Counted from the stretch's first letter, positions 1 to 6,732 are shown. The stretch is 12,370 bases of DNA from Euryarchaeota archaeon Ods04 (GCA_028751055.1 JAQZDD010000010.1:1-12370), one strand, 5' to 3'. The notes: generated by a model not told the origin, from the letters alone. Program-made: numbers and translations.

Positions 1-300
1 GACGAAATAACAGAAGCACTCACGCAGAGCGCGATGAACGTTATCGAGAAGAAGGGCGCGACCGAGTTCGGTCCGGGACGCGGTGTCGCACACGTCGTCG
101 AGGCTATCGCGCGCGACACGGGCGAAATCATACCGTCGAGCATCGTCTTAGACGGCGAGTACGGACACGACGACGTTTCGATAGGCGTCCCCGCCAAGAT
201 AGGCAGGGACGGTGCTGAAGTCGTCGAGTGGGAGCTTTCGGACCGCGAAGAAGAGATGTTCGACGAGTCGGCGGAGAAGCTATACGAACACCAGCACTAA
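1..300 (+). CDS. mdh: Malate dehydrogenase, C-terminal part (5' end outside window)
   Basis: The reading frame is open from base 1 and ends at TAA (298-300), giving the last 99 residues. The stretch with KKGAT, then [13 protein letters not shown], then DTGE, followed by a [19 protein letters not shown] block and an acidic C-terminal helix, matches my knowledge of the C-terminal half of LDH-like halophilic malate dehydrogenases (NAD-dependent malate/oxaloacetate interconversion in the cytoplasm). The catalytic histidine and the Rossmann nucleotide-binding domain lie upstream and cannot be checked here. ATG at position 34 is an internal methionine, not the start, because the homologous sequence continues before it. 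The acidic residue content is typical of salt-in proteins. It converges on the HEAT-like gene with 23 nt between the stops. A lactate dehydrogenase of the same superfamily is the main alternative. Confidence 0.85.
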   Translation, partial: DEITEALTQSAMNVIEKKGATEFGPGRGVAHVVEAIARDTGEIIPSSIVLDGEYGHDDVSIGVPAKIGRDGAEVVEWELSDREEEMFDESAEKLYEHQH

Positions 301-301
301 G

Positions 302-336
302 CTATCCTTCTTTCTGCTATCTTCTATCCTTCCTTC
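302..336 (+). terminator. Pyrimidine-rich stretch after mdh, possible terminator
   Basis: Directly after the mdh stop the + strand is almost pure C/T, with a 9-bp direct repeat ctatccttc at 302-310 and 324-332. Archaeal transcription often ends on T-rich RNA without a hairpin, so this could release the mdh transcript in the narrow gap before the convergent gene. There is no hairpin, T runs are short, and the right part encodes the end of the convergent protein. This is an inference. Confidence 0.3.
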
Positions 337-1532
337 GAAAGCTGAGCCACGTTTCCGACGACATCTTCGGGATACTCCTCGGCTATCTTCGTCAGAGCTT
401 CCTGTCCGCGCTCGCTCACTTCGTCGTCCTCGTCGCTCAGCGACTCGACTATCTGTGGTATGTAGTCGCGCGCCTCGTCGACATACTCGTTTGTGAACTC
501 GTGCATCACTATCGAGGCATACCTCCTCACATCTTCGTGTCCGCCGTTGAGACGTTCGGAGATGTTGTCGGTCAGCTCCACCGCTAGGTCGGGGTACTCG
601 CGGACGGCGTACCGGAGAGACTCTTCGGCGTACTTGTTCGGCTCCGACTTGTTGCTTTCGAGCATCTGGAGCACGACTATCTCTGTGAAGTCCACGTCGG
701 CGTCGCCGTTCTTCGCGGCGTCCAACGCGCGTCCGTCGCCGTTCGATGCTGCCGCCGTTTCTGTCTCTCTGCCGCCGTCCGTCGTCGAGCCGGGTGTTGG
801 TGTCGGTGTGTCGGATTCTTCCTGTTCCATCTTTTCTTCCTCGTCCTCTGTTTCGGTTTCCACGTCGTAATCTTTTTCGTCCTCTTCGTCCGTGCCGTCC
901 TCGTCCACGCTCTTTTCGTGACTTTTCTCTGAGTCGTCTTCCGTTTCGGTTTCCTCCTCTTCGGCTTCTTCTTCCGCCTCGGCGTCCGCCTCAGCGTCCA
1001 TCTCGGCTTCGGCATCGTCTTCGACCTCAGATTCCACCGACTTCTCCGTCTCGGTGTCCACCTCAGCGTCCGTCTCACCGCCTGTCTCGTCGTCCGCCTC
1101 GGCGTCGACAGCATGTCTTTCACGTATCTCCGCGACAGCCTCCTCTGCCTCGGGCAGGTCGAACTCCTTCAGACGTTCCAAGGCTTCCTCAGAGCCGACC
1201 TCAGCGAGAGCGGACATCGCGGCACGGTTCGCCCAGCTGTCGTCTATCTCCAACGCGTCGATGAGCTGTTCCTCGTGTTCCTCCAGCACCTCCGGCTCCT
1301 CGTCGGCGAGGCGTTCGAGTTCGTCGGCGGCGTCGGCACTCTTTTCGGGGTCGTCGTCTCCCAACGCCTCTATCACTTCCTCAGGCGTCATCGTCTCACC
1401 GTCCCTGTCCTTCATATGCACCGCGGCGTCGTCGAGCCGCTCGTCCATGTCGTCGCTGTCCCCGCCCGTTATCTGCTCGGTCAGGCTGTTGAGGTCTTTT
1501 CCGCTTAGTGTGTCAGGTTCTTCTTCTCCCAT
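324..1532 (-). CDS. HEAT-like repeat protein with long acidic linker, function unknown
   Basis: Encodes 402 residues. Residues about 50-140 and 270-402 form amphipathic helical pairs resembling HEAT repeats (for example the SALAEVGSEEALERLKEF segment and the block with DVRRYASIVMHEF). Between them, residues about 141-245 are dominated by Glu and Asp with a few Lys, Thr and Ser, ending in a TPTPTPG stretch. This suggests two protein-binding helical modules joined by a flexible, highly charged tether; no membrane segment or signal peptide is seen. ATG at 1530-1532 is chosen because a TATA box lies 36 nt upstream and the acidic protein character starts there; the frame stays open to 2303 but reads antisense to other genes. 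The TAG stop is at 324-326. HEAT-like proteins usually act as scaffolds or adaptors, and no partner can be named from sequence. Confidence 0.8.
   Translation of the reverse strand: MGEEEPDTLSGKDLNSLTEQITGGDSDDMDERLDDAAVHMKDRDGETMTPEEVIEALGDDDPEKSADAADELERLADEEPEVLEEHEEQLIDALEIDDSWANRAAMSALAEVGSEEALERLKEFDLPEAEEAVAEIRERHAVDAEADDETGGETDAEVDTETEKSVESEVEDDAEAEMDAEADAEAEEEAEEEETETEDDSEKSHEKSVDEDGTDEEDEKDYDVETETEDEEEKMEQEESDTPTPTPGSTTDGGRETETAAASNGDGRALDAAKNGDADVDFTEIVVLQMLESNKSEPNKYAEESLRYAVREYPDLAVELTDNISERLNGGHEDVRRYASIVMHEFTNEYVDEARDYIPQIVESLSDEDDEVSERGQEALTKIAEEYPEDVVGNVAQLSKEG
976..1023. repeat. Imperfect 12-bp tandem repeats in the acidic linker
   Basis: Four consecutive 12-bp units are visible: gcctcggcgtcc, gcctcagcgtcc, atctcggcttcg and gcatcgtcttcg. 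Related copies occur near 1061-1071 and 1091-1106. On the minus strand they encode Asp-Ala-Glu-Ala-type repeats in the linker of the HEAT-like protein. Since the unit is a multiple of three, copy-number change would lengthen or shorten the linker without a frameshift. Confidence 0.6.
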
Positions 1533-1550
1533 ACTACCAATTGGCAGTAT
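1531..1550. promoter_or_regulatory. 20-bp near-palindrome at the start of the HEAT-like gene, candidate operator
   Basis: The sequence atactaccaattggcagtat is symmetric apart from one mismatched pair (8-bp arms around AATT). Its left end overlaps the start codon of the leftward HEAT-like gene (1530-1532), and its centre lies where transcription would start, judged from the TATA box at 1564-1572. A dimeric regulator bound here would block initiation. Symmetry and position are seen; the operator role is inferred. Confidence 0.45.
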
Positions 1551-1563
1551 ACGCGTTCCGAAC

Positions 1564-1572
1564 GATAATAAA
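1564..1572 (-). promoter_or_regulatory. TATA box for the HEAT-like gene
   Basis: Read on the minus strand this is TTTATTATC, a good haloarchaeal TATA element, with purines just upstream (CCAAGG) as a possible BRE. Its centre is about 36 nt before the ATG at 1532, predicting a start site near 1541 and a leader of about 9 nt without Shine-Dalgarno. This indicates that the HEAT-like gene can be transcribed independently of the small membrane protein gene upstream. Confidence 0.6.
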
Positions 1573-1597
1573 CCTTGGTACGTGCCATGTCTCAGAC

Positions 1598-1828
1598 TCA
1601 CTCGGCGACTTCCCTCAGCTGTCTGCGTGCCGTCAGGTACGTACGTGTCGCGGACACGAAAGCGACTGCCGAGACAGCGAGCGAAGCCCAGACGAAACGC
1701 GAGGTGCCATGGAAAACCGCAAGAAGAACGCCGAATGCAAGTGCTATCGGTGCGACGTTGAGGAGCAGAACAAGCTTCCAGAAACGTCTCTCCAGACCGT
1801 CCGGAATGTCCCGTCTCGAACCGTCCAT
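1598..1828 (-). CDS. Small two-helix membrane protein, function unknown
   Basis: Encodes 76 residues. A short charged N-terminus (about residues 1-17, with four Arg) is followed by hydrophobic segments at about 17-39 and 46-62, separated by a short HGTSR turn, then a basic/polar tail (about 62-76). The predicted topology has both ends in the cytoplasm with positive charge on that side. The start is the ATG at 1826-1828; the frame could begin further upstream at other ATGs, but that would run across the ATP synthase promoter and add no recognisable sequence. It resembles small uncharacterised two-helix proteins common in haloarchaea, but I cannot assign a family with confidence. It lies leftward, upstream of the HEAT-like gene (65-bp gap) and divergent from the ATP synthase operon. 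No clear Shine-Dalgarno is seen. Confidence 0.65.
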   Translation of the reverse strand: MDGSRRDIPDGLERRFWKLVLLLNVAPIALAFGVLLAVFHGTSRFVWASLAVSAVAFVSATRTYLTARRQLREVAE

Positions 1829-1885
1829 CGTTGTGCGTTGTTTCCCGGAGTGTTTGTGGCTTGCGGTTCTTACGCGTGCTCCCAA

Positions 1886-1903
1886 ATGGAAACTTCCATA
1901 TAC
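1886..1903 (+). promoter_or_regulatory. Promoter of the ATP synthase operon, with inverted repeat
   Basis: GGAAAC followed by TTCCATATAC fits the haloarchaeal BRE/TATA layout. The TATA centre near 1900 is about 32 nt before the atpH ATG at 1932, so the transcript would have a leader of only a few nt. An exact inverted repeat, atggaa-ac-ttccat (1886-1899), overlaps the BRE and TATA and could bind a regulator. The TATATA-like core also reads on the minus strand (CGTATATGG), so the element might drive the leftward membrane protein gene with a leader of roughly 40-45 nt. Confidence 0.55.
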
Positions 1904-1931
1904 GCCGTTCGTCAACTCTTGAACAGTAATC

Positions 1932-2270
1932 ATGGCGGCGCAACGCGATAAAGTGCTGAAAGACATAAAAGACGCAGAGCAGGACGCCGACGAGATAGTC
2001 GAGGAAGCACGCGAAGAAGCCGAGGAGATACGTGCCGAAGCCCGCCAGGAGGCGAAGCAGATAGTCGAGGAAGCCGAGGAGGAGGCAAACGATATACGCG
2101 ACGAGATACTCGACGAGGCGCGCTCGGAGATAGAGGAAGAGACGGAGAAGATACTCGACGAAGGACGCGAAGCCGTCGAACAACTCCGCGAGAAGGCGGA
2201 GAAAAACCACGACGACGCTCTTGCGTACGTCGTCGAGCGTTTCAGGGAGGAGGTAGATGCTCAGACCTAA
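1932..2270 (+). CDS. atpH: A-type ATP synthase subunit H (peripheral stalk)
   Basis: A 112-residue protein that is almost entirely one charged coiled coil (about residues 5-108), built of Ala/Glu/Arg-rich heptad-like repeats such as EIVEEAREEAEEIRAEAR, with no membrane segment. This matches subunit H (equivalent to G in bacterial V/A-type enzymes). It pairs with subunit E to form the peripheral stalks that hold the A3B3 head still against rotor torque. It is the first gene of the operon, starting just downstream of the promoter with almost no leader, and its last 14 nt overlap the start of atpI, which suggests translational coupling. All eight isoleucines are encoded by ATA. Low complexity makes similarity scores weak, but position and composition make the assignment firm. 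Confidence 0.9.
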   Translation: MAAQRDKVLKDIKDAEQDADEIVEEAREEAEEIRAEARQEAKQIVEEAEEEANDIRDEILDEARSEIEEETEKILDEGREAVEQLREKAEKNHDDALAYVVERFREEVDAQT

Positions 2271-4428
2271 GAAGATGAGCAAGGTCTCGGTCGCAGGCTC
2301 CAAGGGAGTCTTGGAGGACGCGGTCGAGGTGCTCCACGAACTGAACCTCGTCCACGTAACCGACTACGACGGTAGCTGGGAGGGCTTCGAGAACGGCAAC
2401 CCGCTCGAAGGCGGCGAGGAGGTCAGCGGAAAGCTCGTTCAGGTACGCGCCGTCATGAACACCCTCGGCGTCGAGGAAGACGACTACGACGAAGAAGAGG
2501 GTACGGGGTTCAGCACGCGCGAAGAGCTATACGACAGGCTCGCAGACCTGCGCGAACGCGTCAACGAACTCGAAGACGACCGCAACCGTATCCGTGACGG
2601 TCTCCGCGACGCGCGTGAGGAGCGCAGGACGCTCGAACCGTTCGTGCGCCTCGGCATCGACATCGACCTCCTGAAGGGACACGACGAGATAGAACTCCGT
2701 GTCGGTCTCGGTGACGCCGAGGAAGTACGCGGTGCCCTCGAAGAAGCCGACGGAGACGAGTACGAGGTCTTCGGGGGCGACGGCGTCGTGGCTGTCGCTT
2801 CGCGCGACATCGACACGGACGACGTGCTCGTAGGCGTCGATTTCTCCGAGATAGACGTGCCCGACGGCGAAGGAGAACCAGCCGACCTCATCGACGAGGT
2901 AGAGAACCGTGTCGAGACGCTCGAAGGCGAACTCAACGGCGTAGAGAGCCGTATCGAGAGCCTACGCGACGAGCACGCCAACTTCCTGCTCGCCGCCGAG
3001 GAGGAGCTTTCGATAGAGGCGCAGAAGACCGACGCTCCTCTCCGTTTTGCGACGACGACCAACTCGTTCTACGCCGAGGGCTGGATGCCGACCGAGAGCT
3101 ACACCGATATGGTCGACCGTCTGCAGGAAGCCGTCGGCGACAGGGTCGACGTGCGCGAACTGGAGACGGTCGAGTACAACGACGAAGGGCATCCCGAGGA
3201 GCACGCGAGTGAAGACGACGAGGACGAAGAAAACGGAAACATCGACGACCCGCCCGTCGTACAGGACAACCCCGGTGCGGCGAAGCCGTTCGAGCCGTTA
3301 GTCAACACGATAAACCGTCCGAAGTACACCGAACTCGACCCGACGATAGTCGTCTTCCTGACGTTCCCGTTCGCCTTCGGCTTCATGATAGGCGACATGG
3401 GATACGGCGTCCTGTACGTGCTGATGGGCTACGCCGTCTACAAGGCAGTCGACTCGGAGACGTTGAAGGCACTAGGCGTAATCGGTATCTGGTCAGGTGT
3501 CTTCACGTTCATCTTCGGCTACCTCTACGACGACATCTTCGGGATACACCCACGTGGCGACTTAGGCATCGATTTCCTGATAGGTGCGGGTGTGCTTAGC
3601 AAAGGCATACAGGTCGAACAGACAGCACTCATGTGGCTAGTGGCGAGCATACTGTTCGGCATCATACACCTGAACGTGGCTCACATATTCGGCTTCATCA
3701 ACGACCTGAGCCACAGCGTCAAAGAAGCCGTCGTCGAGAACGCCTCGTGGCTTCTCGTCCTCAACGGCTTCTTCGCGTGGGTGTTCAGCCTGCATCTCGC
3801 CGAGTCGAAGCCCGCTTTCCTCGTCGGAGAGGAGGCGGTGCTCAACGAGAACCCGATGTTCAGTCTCGGCTTCACGGGCTTACCCGAAGAAGTCGGAATA
3901 GCGATGGGCGTCGTCGCAGTCGTGGGATTCGTGATGGTCGTCTACGGAGAGGGCGCGATAGGCGCGATAGAGACGCCAACGAACGCCTTCGGACACGTCC
4001 TGTCGTACCTGCGTATCATGGCGGTTCTCATCGCAAAGGGCGGCATGGCGTTCGTTGTCAACGTCCTTGTCTTCGGAGCGTACGAGACAGAACATCCGTA
4101 CCAGGAGGGAGACAGCTACATACAGTTCGCGCTGACCGCACCCCCATCAGAACTCGTGTCCGAAGGTCAGGAGGTAGCCTTCGGCGGACTCGTCTGGATG
4201 GGTCTAGGCGAGGGAACAGGAGTCGTACTGATGGTGGTCGGTCTCTTAGCGGCTGTAGCCGTCTTCGTGCTCGGACATATCATCGTGCTCCTGCTCGGAA
4301 TTACCGCAGCGGGAATACAGATGGTACGTCTTGAGTACGTTGAGTTCTTTGGGAAGTTTTATGAAGGCGGCGGGGACAAGTTCGAACCGTTCGGAAAACC
4401 CAGAAAGTACACAAAGGAAGGTAGATAA
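2257..4428 (+). CDS. atpI: A-type ATP synthase subunit I (membrane stator, a-subunit)
   Basis: A 723-residue protein of usual family length. Residues 1-358 are the cytoplasmic domain with a coiled-coil arm (about 88-125 and 205-248) and a very acidic insert (about 306-335) that I regard as a halophilic elaboration. Residues 360-700 hold about eight membrane helices. Arg586 in the LSYLR motif and Arg691 in the QMVRLEYVE motif correspond to the two arginines that face the c-ring glutamate and form the ion half-channels in this family. It couples ion flow at the membrane to ring rotation and anchors the peripheral stalks. ATG 2257 is preferred over ATG 2275 because a strong Shine-Dalgarno (gggaggaggt, 2245-2254) precedes it and the MLRP start is typical of haloarchaeal homologues as I recall them. 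It overlaps atpH by 14 nt. Confidence 0.95.
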   Translation: MLRPKKMSKVSVAGSKGVLEDAVEVLHELNLVHVTDYDGSWEGFENGNPLEGGEEVSGKLVQVRAVMNTLGVEEDDYDEEEGTGFSTREELYDRLADLRERVNELEDDRNRIRDGLRDAREERRTLEPFVRLGIDIDLLKGHDEIELRVGLGDAEEVRGALEEADGDEYEVFGGDGVVAVASRDIDTDDVLVGVDFSEIDVPDGEGEPADLIDEVENRVETLEGELNGVESRIESLRDEHANFLLAAEEELSIEAQKTDAPLRFATTTNSFYAEGWMPTESYTDMVDRLQEAVGDRVDVRELETVEYNDEGHPEEHASEDDEDEENGNIDDPPVVQDNPGAAKPFEPLVNTINRPKYTELDPTIVVFLTFPFAFGFMIGDMGYGVLYVLMGYAVYKAVDSETLKALGVIGIWSGVFTFIFGYLYDDIFGIHPRGDLGIDFLIGAGVLSKGIQVEQTALMWLVASILFGIIHLNVAHIFGFINDLSHSVKEAVVENASWLLVLNGFFAWVFSLHLAESKPAFLVGEEAVLNENPMFSLGFTGLPEEVGIAMGVVAVVGFVMVVYGEGAIGAIETPTNAFGHVLSYLRIMAVLIAKGGMAFVVNVLVFGAYETEHPYQEGDSYIQFALTAPPSELVSEGQEVAFGGLVWMGLGEGTGVVLMVVGLLAAVAVFVLGHIIVLLLGITAAGIQMVRLEYVEFFGKFYEGGGDKFEPFGKPRKYTKEGR

Positions 4429-4430
4429 AA

Positions 4431-4700
4431 ATGATAGAAGCAATAGAACCGGTAGTGACGCAGGTAGAACAGAACCCCGAATATGCGGAGAACCTTGGCG
4501 ACGGTATCGCGCTCGCCGCAGGTGCCATAGCTGTCGGTCTGTCGGCACTCGGCGCGGGATACGCGGAGAAAGGAATAGGTTCGGCAGCGGTCGGAGCCAT
4601 GGCTGAAGACCCCAGCACGTTCGGTAGAGGTCTGCTCCTCACGGTTCTTCCGGAGACGCTGGTCATCTTCGCCATAGTTGTCTTCGTCCTGCTGCTGTAA
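4431..4700 (+). CDS. atpK: A-type ATP synthase subunit K (c-ring proteolipid)
   Basis: An 89-residue hairpin with helices at about 23-47 and 65-89, joined by the polar cytoplasmic loop around GAMAEDPSTFGRG. Glu75 in LPETLVIF is the ion-carrying carboxylate in the second helix. The first helix lacks the Gln typical of Na+-binding rings, so proton coupling is inferred. Many copies form the rotor ring that turns past subunit I. The length is that of a single hairpin, not a duplicated V-type c-subunit. The acidic N-terminal stretch (residues 1-24) would face outside. It starts 2 nt after atpI, with ggaaggt (4416-4422) as Shine-Dalgarno inside the end of atpI, so translation is probably coupled. 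The c-ring is needed in many copies per complex, but no obvious extra initiation signal is seen. Confidence 0.93.
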   Translation: MIEAIEPVVTQVEQNPEYAENLGDGIALAAGAIAVGLSALGAGYAEKGIGSAAVGAMAEDPSTFGRGLLLTVLPETLVIFAIVVFVLLL

Positions 4701-4725
4701 AGCCCCGAGGTAAACTTCTCCAAAA

Positions 4726-5304
4726 ATGGGACTCGAAAAGGTAGTAGACGACATAAAAGACGAAGCACGCGCGCGCGCAGAAGAGATAGTCGAGGAAGCG
4801 GAGACAGAGAAGGAAGAGCGGCTCGAAGAGGCACGCAAGAAGGCTGAGAAGGTTAAGCAGGAGGCGCGCGAGAACGCCGAGAAGGAGGCGGAGGCTCTGC
4901 GTGAGCAGGAGATTTCGAGCGCGAAGCTCGAATCACGCAAGATGAAGTCGAGGGAGGAACGCGACCTGCTCGCCGACCTCCGTCGGGACGTACGCGAGGA
5001 GCTTGCACAGCTTGAAGAAGGACGTGAAGACATGACACGTCCCCTTCTCGAAACCAGCGTCGAGGAGCTTGACGAGGACGAAGGCACCGTGTACTGTGCC
5101 GAAGGCGACGAGGAACTCGTTCAGGGACTCGTCGACGAGTACGAAGGTCTGGAGTTCGGCGGCACGACGGACGTTCTCGGAGGCGTCGTCGTCGAATCTT
5201 CGGACGGTCGGATACGTGTCGACAACAGCTTCGACTCGGTGCTCAACACGGTATGGAACAACAGCATGCGTGAGGTATCGAACCGCCTCTTAGGTGAGGA
5301 GTAA
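4726..5304 (+). CDS. atpE: A-type ATP synthase subunit E (peripheral stalk)
   Basis: A 192-residue protein: residues about 1-105 form a long charged coiled coil, and about 105-192 a globular domain (including the TDVLGGVVVES segment and a C-terminal NSMREVSNRLLGEE helix). This is the classic E-subunit layout, in which the coiled coil pairs with subunit H and the C-terminal domain grips the top of subunit B in the head. The N-terminus resembles subunit H (DDIKD then EEIVEEA), consistent with the shared design of the two stalk proteins. The 25-nt gap from atpK contains gaggt (4707-4711), a rather distant and weak Shine-Dalgarno. The stop TAA (5302-5304) shares one base with the atpC start. Confidence 0.93.
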   Translation: MGLEKVVDDIKDEARARAEEIVEEAETEKEERLEEARKKAEKVKQEARENAEKEAEALREQEISSAKLESRKMKSREERDLLADLRRDVREELAQLEEGREDMTRPLLETSVEELDEDEGTVYCAEGDEELVQGLVDEYEGLEFGGTTDVLGGVVVESSDGRIRVDNSFDSVLNTVWNNSMREVSNRLLGEE

Positions 5305-6383
5305 TGGTTAAGAACGTCGACCTGAGTCTGGACACGGGGCTTAACACCGGCTCGTCGAACTACGAGTACGTCGGAGCGCGTGTCAGGGCGCGTAAGGCGA
5401 AGCTGTTCGACGACGACGACTACAGGAAGATGGTGCGTATGTCGCCCAACGAGATAGCGCGTTTCATGGAGGAGTCGGAGTACTCGAAGGAGATAAACAG
5501 GCTCGGCGCGCGTCACGAAGGCGTCGACCTCATCGAGTACGCGCTCTACGACAACATGGCGCGCCACTTCTCCGACATCGTGAGCTGGTCGAACGGCTCG
5601 TTACGCAAGACGGTAGCCGACTACCTCCGTAAGTACGACGCGTGGAACGTCAAGACCGTTCTGCGCGGCGTGTTCACGGACGCGACGGTTGAGGAGATAC
5701 ACGGCGACCTCATACCTGCGGGAGAACTCGACGAAGAGTTCCTTGACGACTTGGCAGAGCTTGGTAGCGTAGAGAAGGTCGTCGAAGGTCTCGAAGGCAC
5801 GGTCTTCGGTGAGGCACTCGAAGAAGCACTACGTGACTTCAACGACACAGGAGTGCTCCTGCCGCTCGAAAACGCCGTCGACAGGACGTTCTACGAAGGT
5901 CTCGTCAAGGGTGAGCGTCCCGCACCTGAAAGCCCCGAGGGCGTCTACACCAACTTCCTGAGGTCGGAGATAGACGTTCTCAACGTAAGGAACGCACTCC
6001 GCGCCGCCGGAAGCGAACAGGTCGATGTCGGAGAGTACTTCATAGAGGGCGGCGACCTGTTCAAGAAAGACGAGCTTCGGAGGCTCGTCGGAAACCGCGA
6101 GGAACTTGTCAACGCCCTGCGCGAGTCGGGCTTCGGCGACAGCCTCGCAGACGCGATAGACGCACTCGAAGACACGGGAAGCCTCGTCGAGTTCGACCGC
6201 GCTCTCGACAAGCTTCTCATGCAGTTCGCGGGCACGATGACGAACAGACACCCCAACTCGGTCGCGCCCGTGATTTCGTACATACTATCGAAGGAACGCG
6301 AGGTACAGAACATACGCGGCATAGCACGCGGAAAGGAAGCAGGTCTGAGCGTCGAAGAGATAGAGGAGGAGATAGTGATATGA
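5304..6383 (+). CDS. atpC: A-type ATP synthase subunit C (rotor-ring adaptor)
   Basis: A 359-residue, mostly helical soluble protein. The N-terminal YEYVGARVRARKAKLFDDDD-type region, the EIARFMEESEY motif and the repeated YLRKYDAWNVKTVLRG-like three-helix modules identify the archaeal C subunit (d in V-ATPases). It sits on the c-ring as a funnel-shaped socket and receives the D-F axle, passing rotation to the head. The ATG overlaps the atpE stop (TAATG), with ggtgagga (5293-5300) as Shine-Dalgarno, so translation is coupled to atpE. The length fits the family. The TGA stop (6381-6383) overlaps the ATG of a 13-codon ORF described separately. Confidence 0.94.
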   Translation: MVKNVDLSLDTGLNTGSSNYEYVGARVRARKAKLFDDDDYRKMVRMSPNEIARFMEESEYSKEINRLGARHEGVDLIEYALYDNMARHFSDIVSWSNGSLRKTVADYLRKYDAWNVKTVLRGVFTDATVEEIHGDLIPAGELDEEFLDDLAELGSVEKVVEGLEGTVFGEALEEALRDFNDTGVLLPLENAVDRTFYEGLVKGERPAPESPEGVYTNFLRSEIDVLNVRNALRAAGSEQVDVGEYFIEGGDLFKKDELRRLVGNREELVNALRESGFGDSLADAIDALEDTGSLVEFDRALDKLLMQFAGTMTNRHPNSVAPVISYILSKEREVQNIRGIARGKEAGLSVEEIEEEIVI

Positions 6384-6421
6384 CACGACAGATAGAGGCT
6401 TCGGAGGTGTCCGCGAGATGA
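6380..6421 (+). CDS. Possible 13-residue coupling ORF between atpC and atpF
   Basis: ATG at 6380 overlaps the atpC stop as ATGA, and its TGA at 6419-6421 overlaps the atpF start ATG (6418) as ATGA. The predicted peptide is MTRQIEASEVSAR. A purine-rich Shine-Dalgarno-like run (gaggagga, 6363-6370) precedes the ATG by a usable distance, although it also encodes the Glu-rich end of AtpC. The ORF fills the atpC-atpF gap exactly. Its most likely role, if translated, is to hand ribosomes from atpC to atpF by stop-restart. The peptide has no recognisable function. It may also be chance, since only 14 codons are needed. Confidence 0.3.
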   Translation: MTRQIEASEVSAR

Positions 6422-6726
6422 GAATCGCTGTCGTAGGCGCGCCGAGCTTCACGACGGGCTTCAGGCTCGCGGGTATCGACGAGTTCCGCGAGGTGCGCGA
6501 CGAGAACAAGGACGAAGACCTCGACGAGGCGGTAGAGGAAGTTCTCGGAATGGAAGACATCGGCATCGTCGTGATGCACCAAGACGACTTGGACTACCTT
6601 TCGCGCAACGTACGCGAGGAAGCTGAGACGAGCGTCGAACCCGTCGTCGTCACACTTGGCGGTGAAGGTGAGGGACAGTTACGTGACAAGATTAAACGCG
6701 CTATAGGCATCGACCTAATGGAGTAA
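6418..6726 (+). CDS. atpF: A-type ATP synthase subunit F (central axle)
   Basis: A 102-residue small alpha/beta protein. The N-terminal strand RIAVVGAP, followed by FTTGFRLAGI, a DIGIVVMHQDD strand-loop in the middle and the VEPVVVTLGG block near the C-terminus are the standard conserved sites of archaeal subunit F. It binds subunit D and forms the central axle, and in relatives it influences ATP hydrolysis activity. ATG 6418 is the only plausible start: no ATG or GTG lies in frame in the preceding 34 nt, and ggaggtg (6403-6409) is a well-placed Shine-Dalgarno. Haloarchaeal homologues, as I recall them, usually start a few residues earlier, so this N-terminus looks slightly short. Confidence 0.92.
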   Translation: MRIAVVGAPSFTTGFRLAGIDEFREVRDENKDEDLDEAVEEVLGMEDIGIVVMHQDDLDYLSRNVREEAETSVEPVVVTLGGEGEGQLRDKIKRAIGIDLME

Positions 6727-6732
6727 GAAAAA

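Noticed and set aside
677..1761. Several open frames in the acidic linker region on both strands (Arg-, Ser- or Pro-rich products)
   Set aside because: They are other-frame readings of repetitive GA-rich coding DNA; compositions are basic or Ser/Arg-rich, and they overlap the better supported HEAT-like gene.
1829..1966. Longer N-terminus for the two-helix membrane protein from an upstream ATG
   Set aside because: It would cross the ATP synthase promoter and atpH start, and the added sequence is not acidic and adds no recognisable element.
1533..2303. Leftward frame of the HEAT-like gene stays open for a further 257 codons upstream
   Set aside because: It reads antisense to atpH and in another frame through the small membrane protein gene, contains Arg/Leu-rich sequence unlike the acidic proteins here, and would ignore the TATA box at 1564-1572.
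4431..4700. Duplicated (four-helix) or sodium-type c-subunit
   Set aside because: At 89 residues only one hairpin is present, and helix 1 lacks the Gln expected for a sodium site.
4246..5087. Leftward open frames opposite atpI, atpK and atpE
   Set aside because: They are antisense to firmly identified ATP synthase genes, with Ser/Arg-rich products and no promoter or ribosome site.
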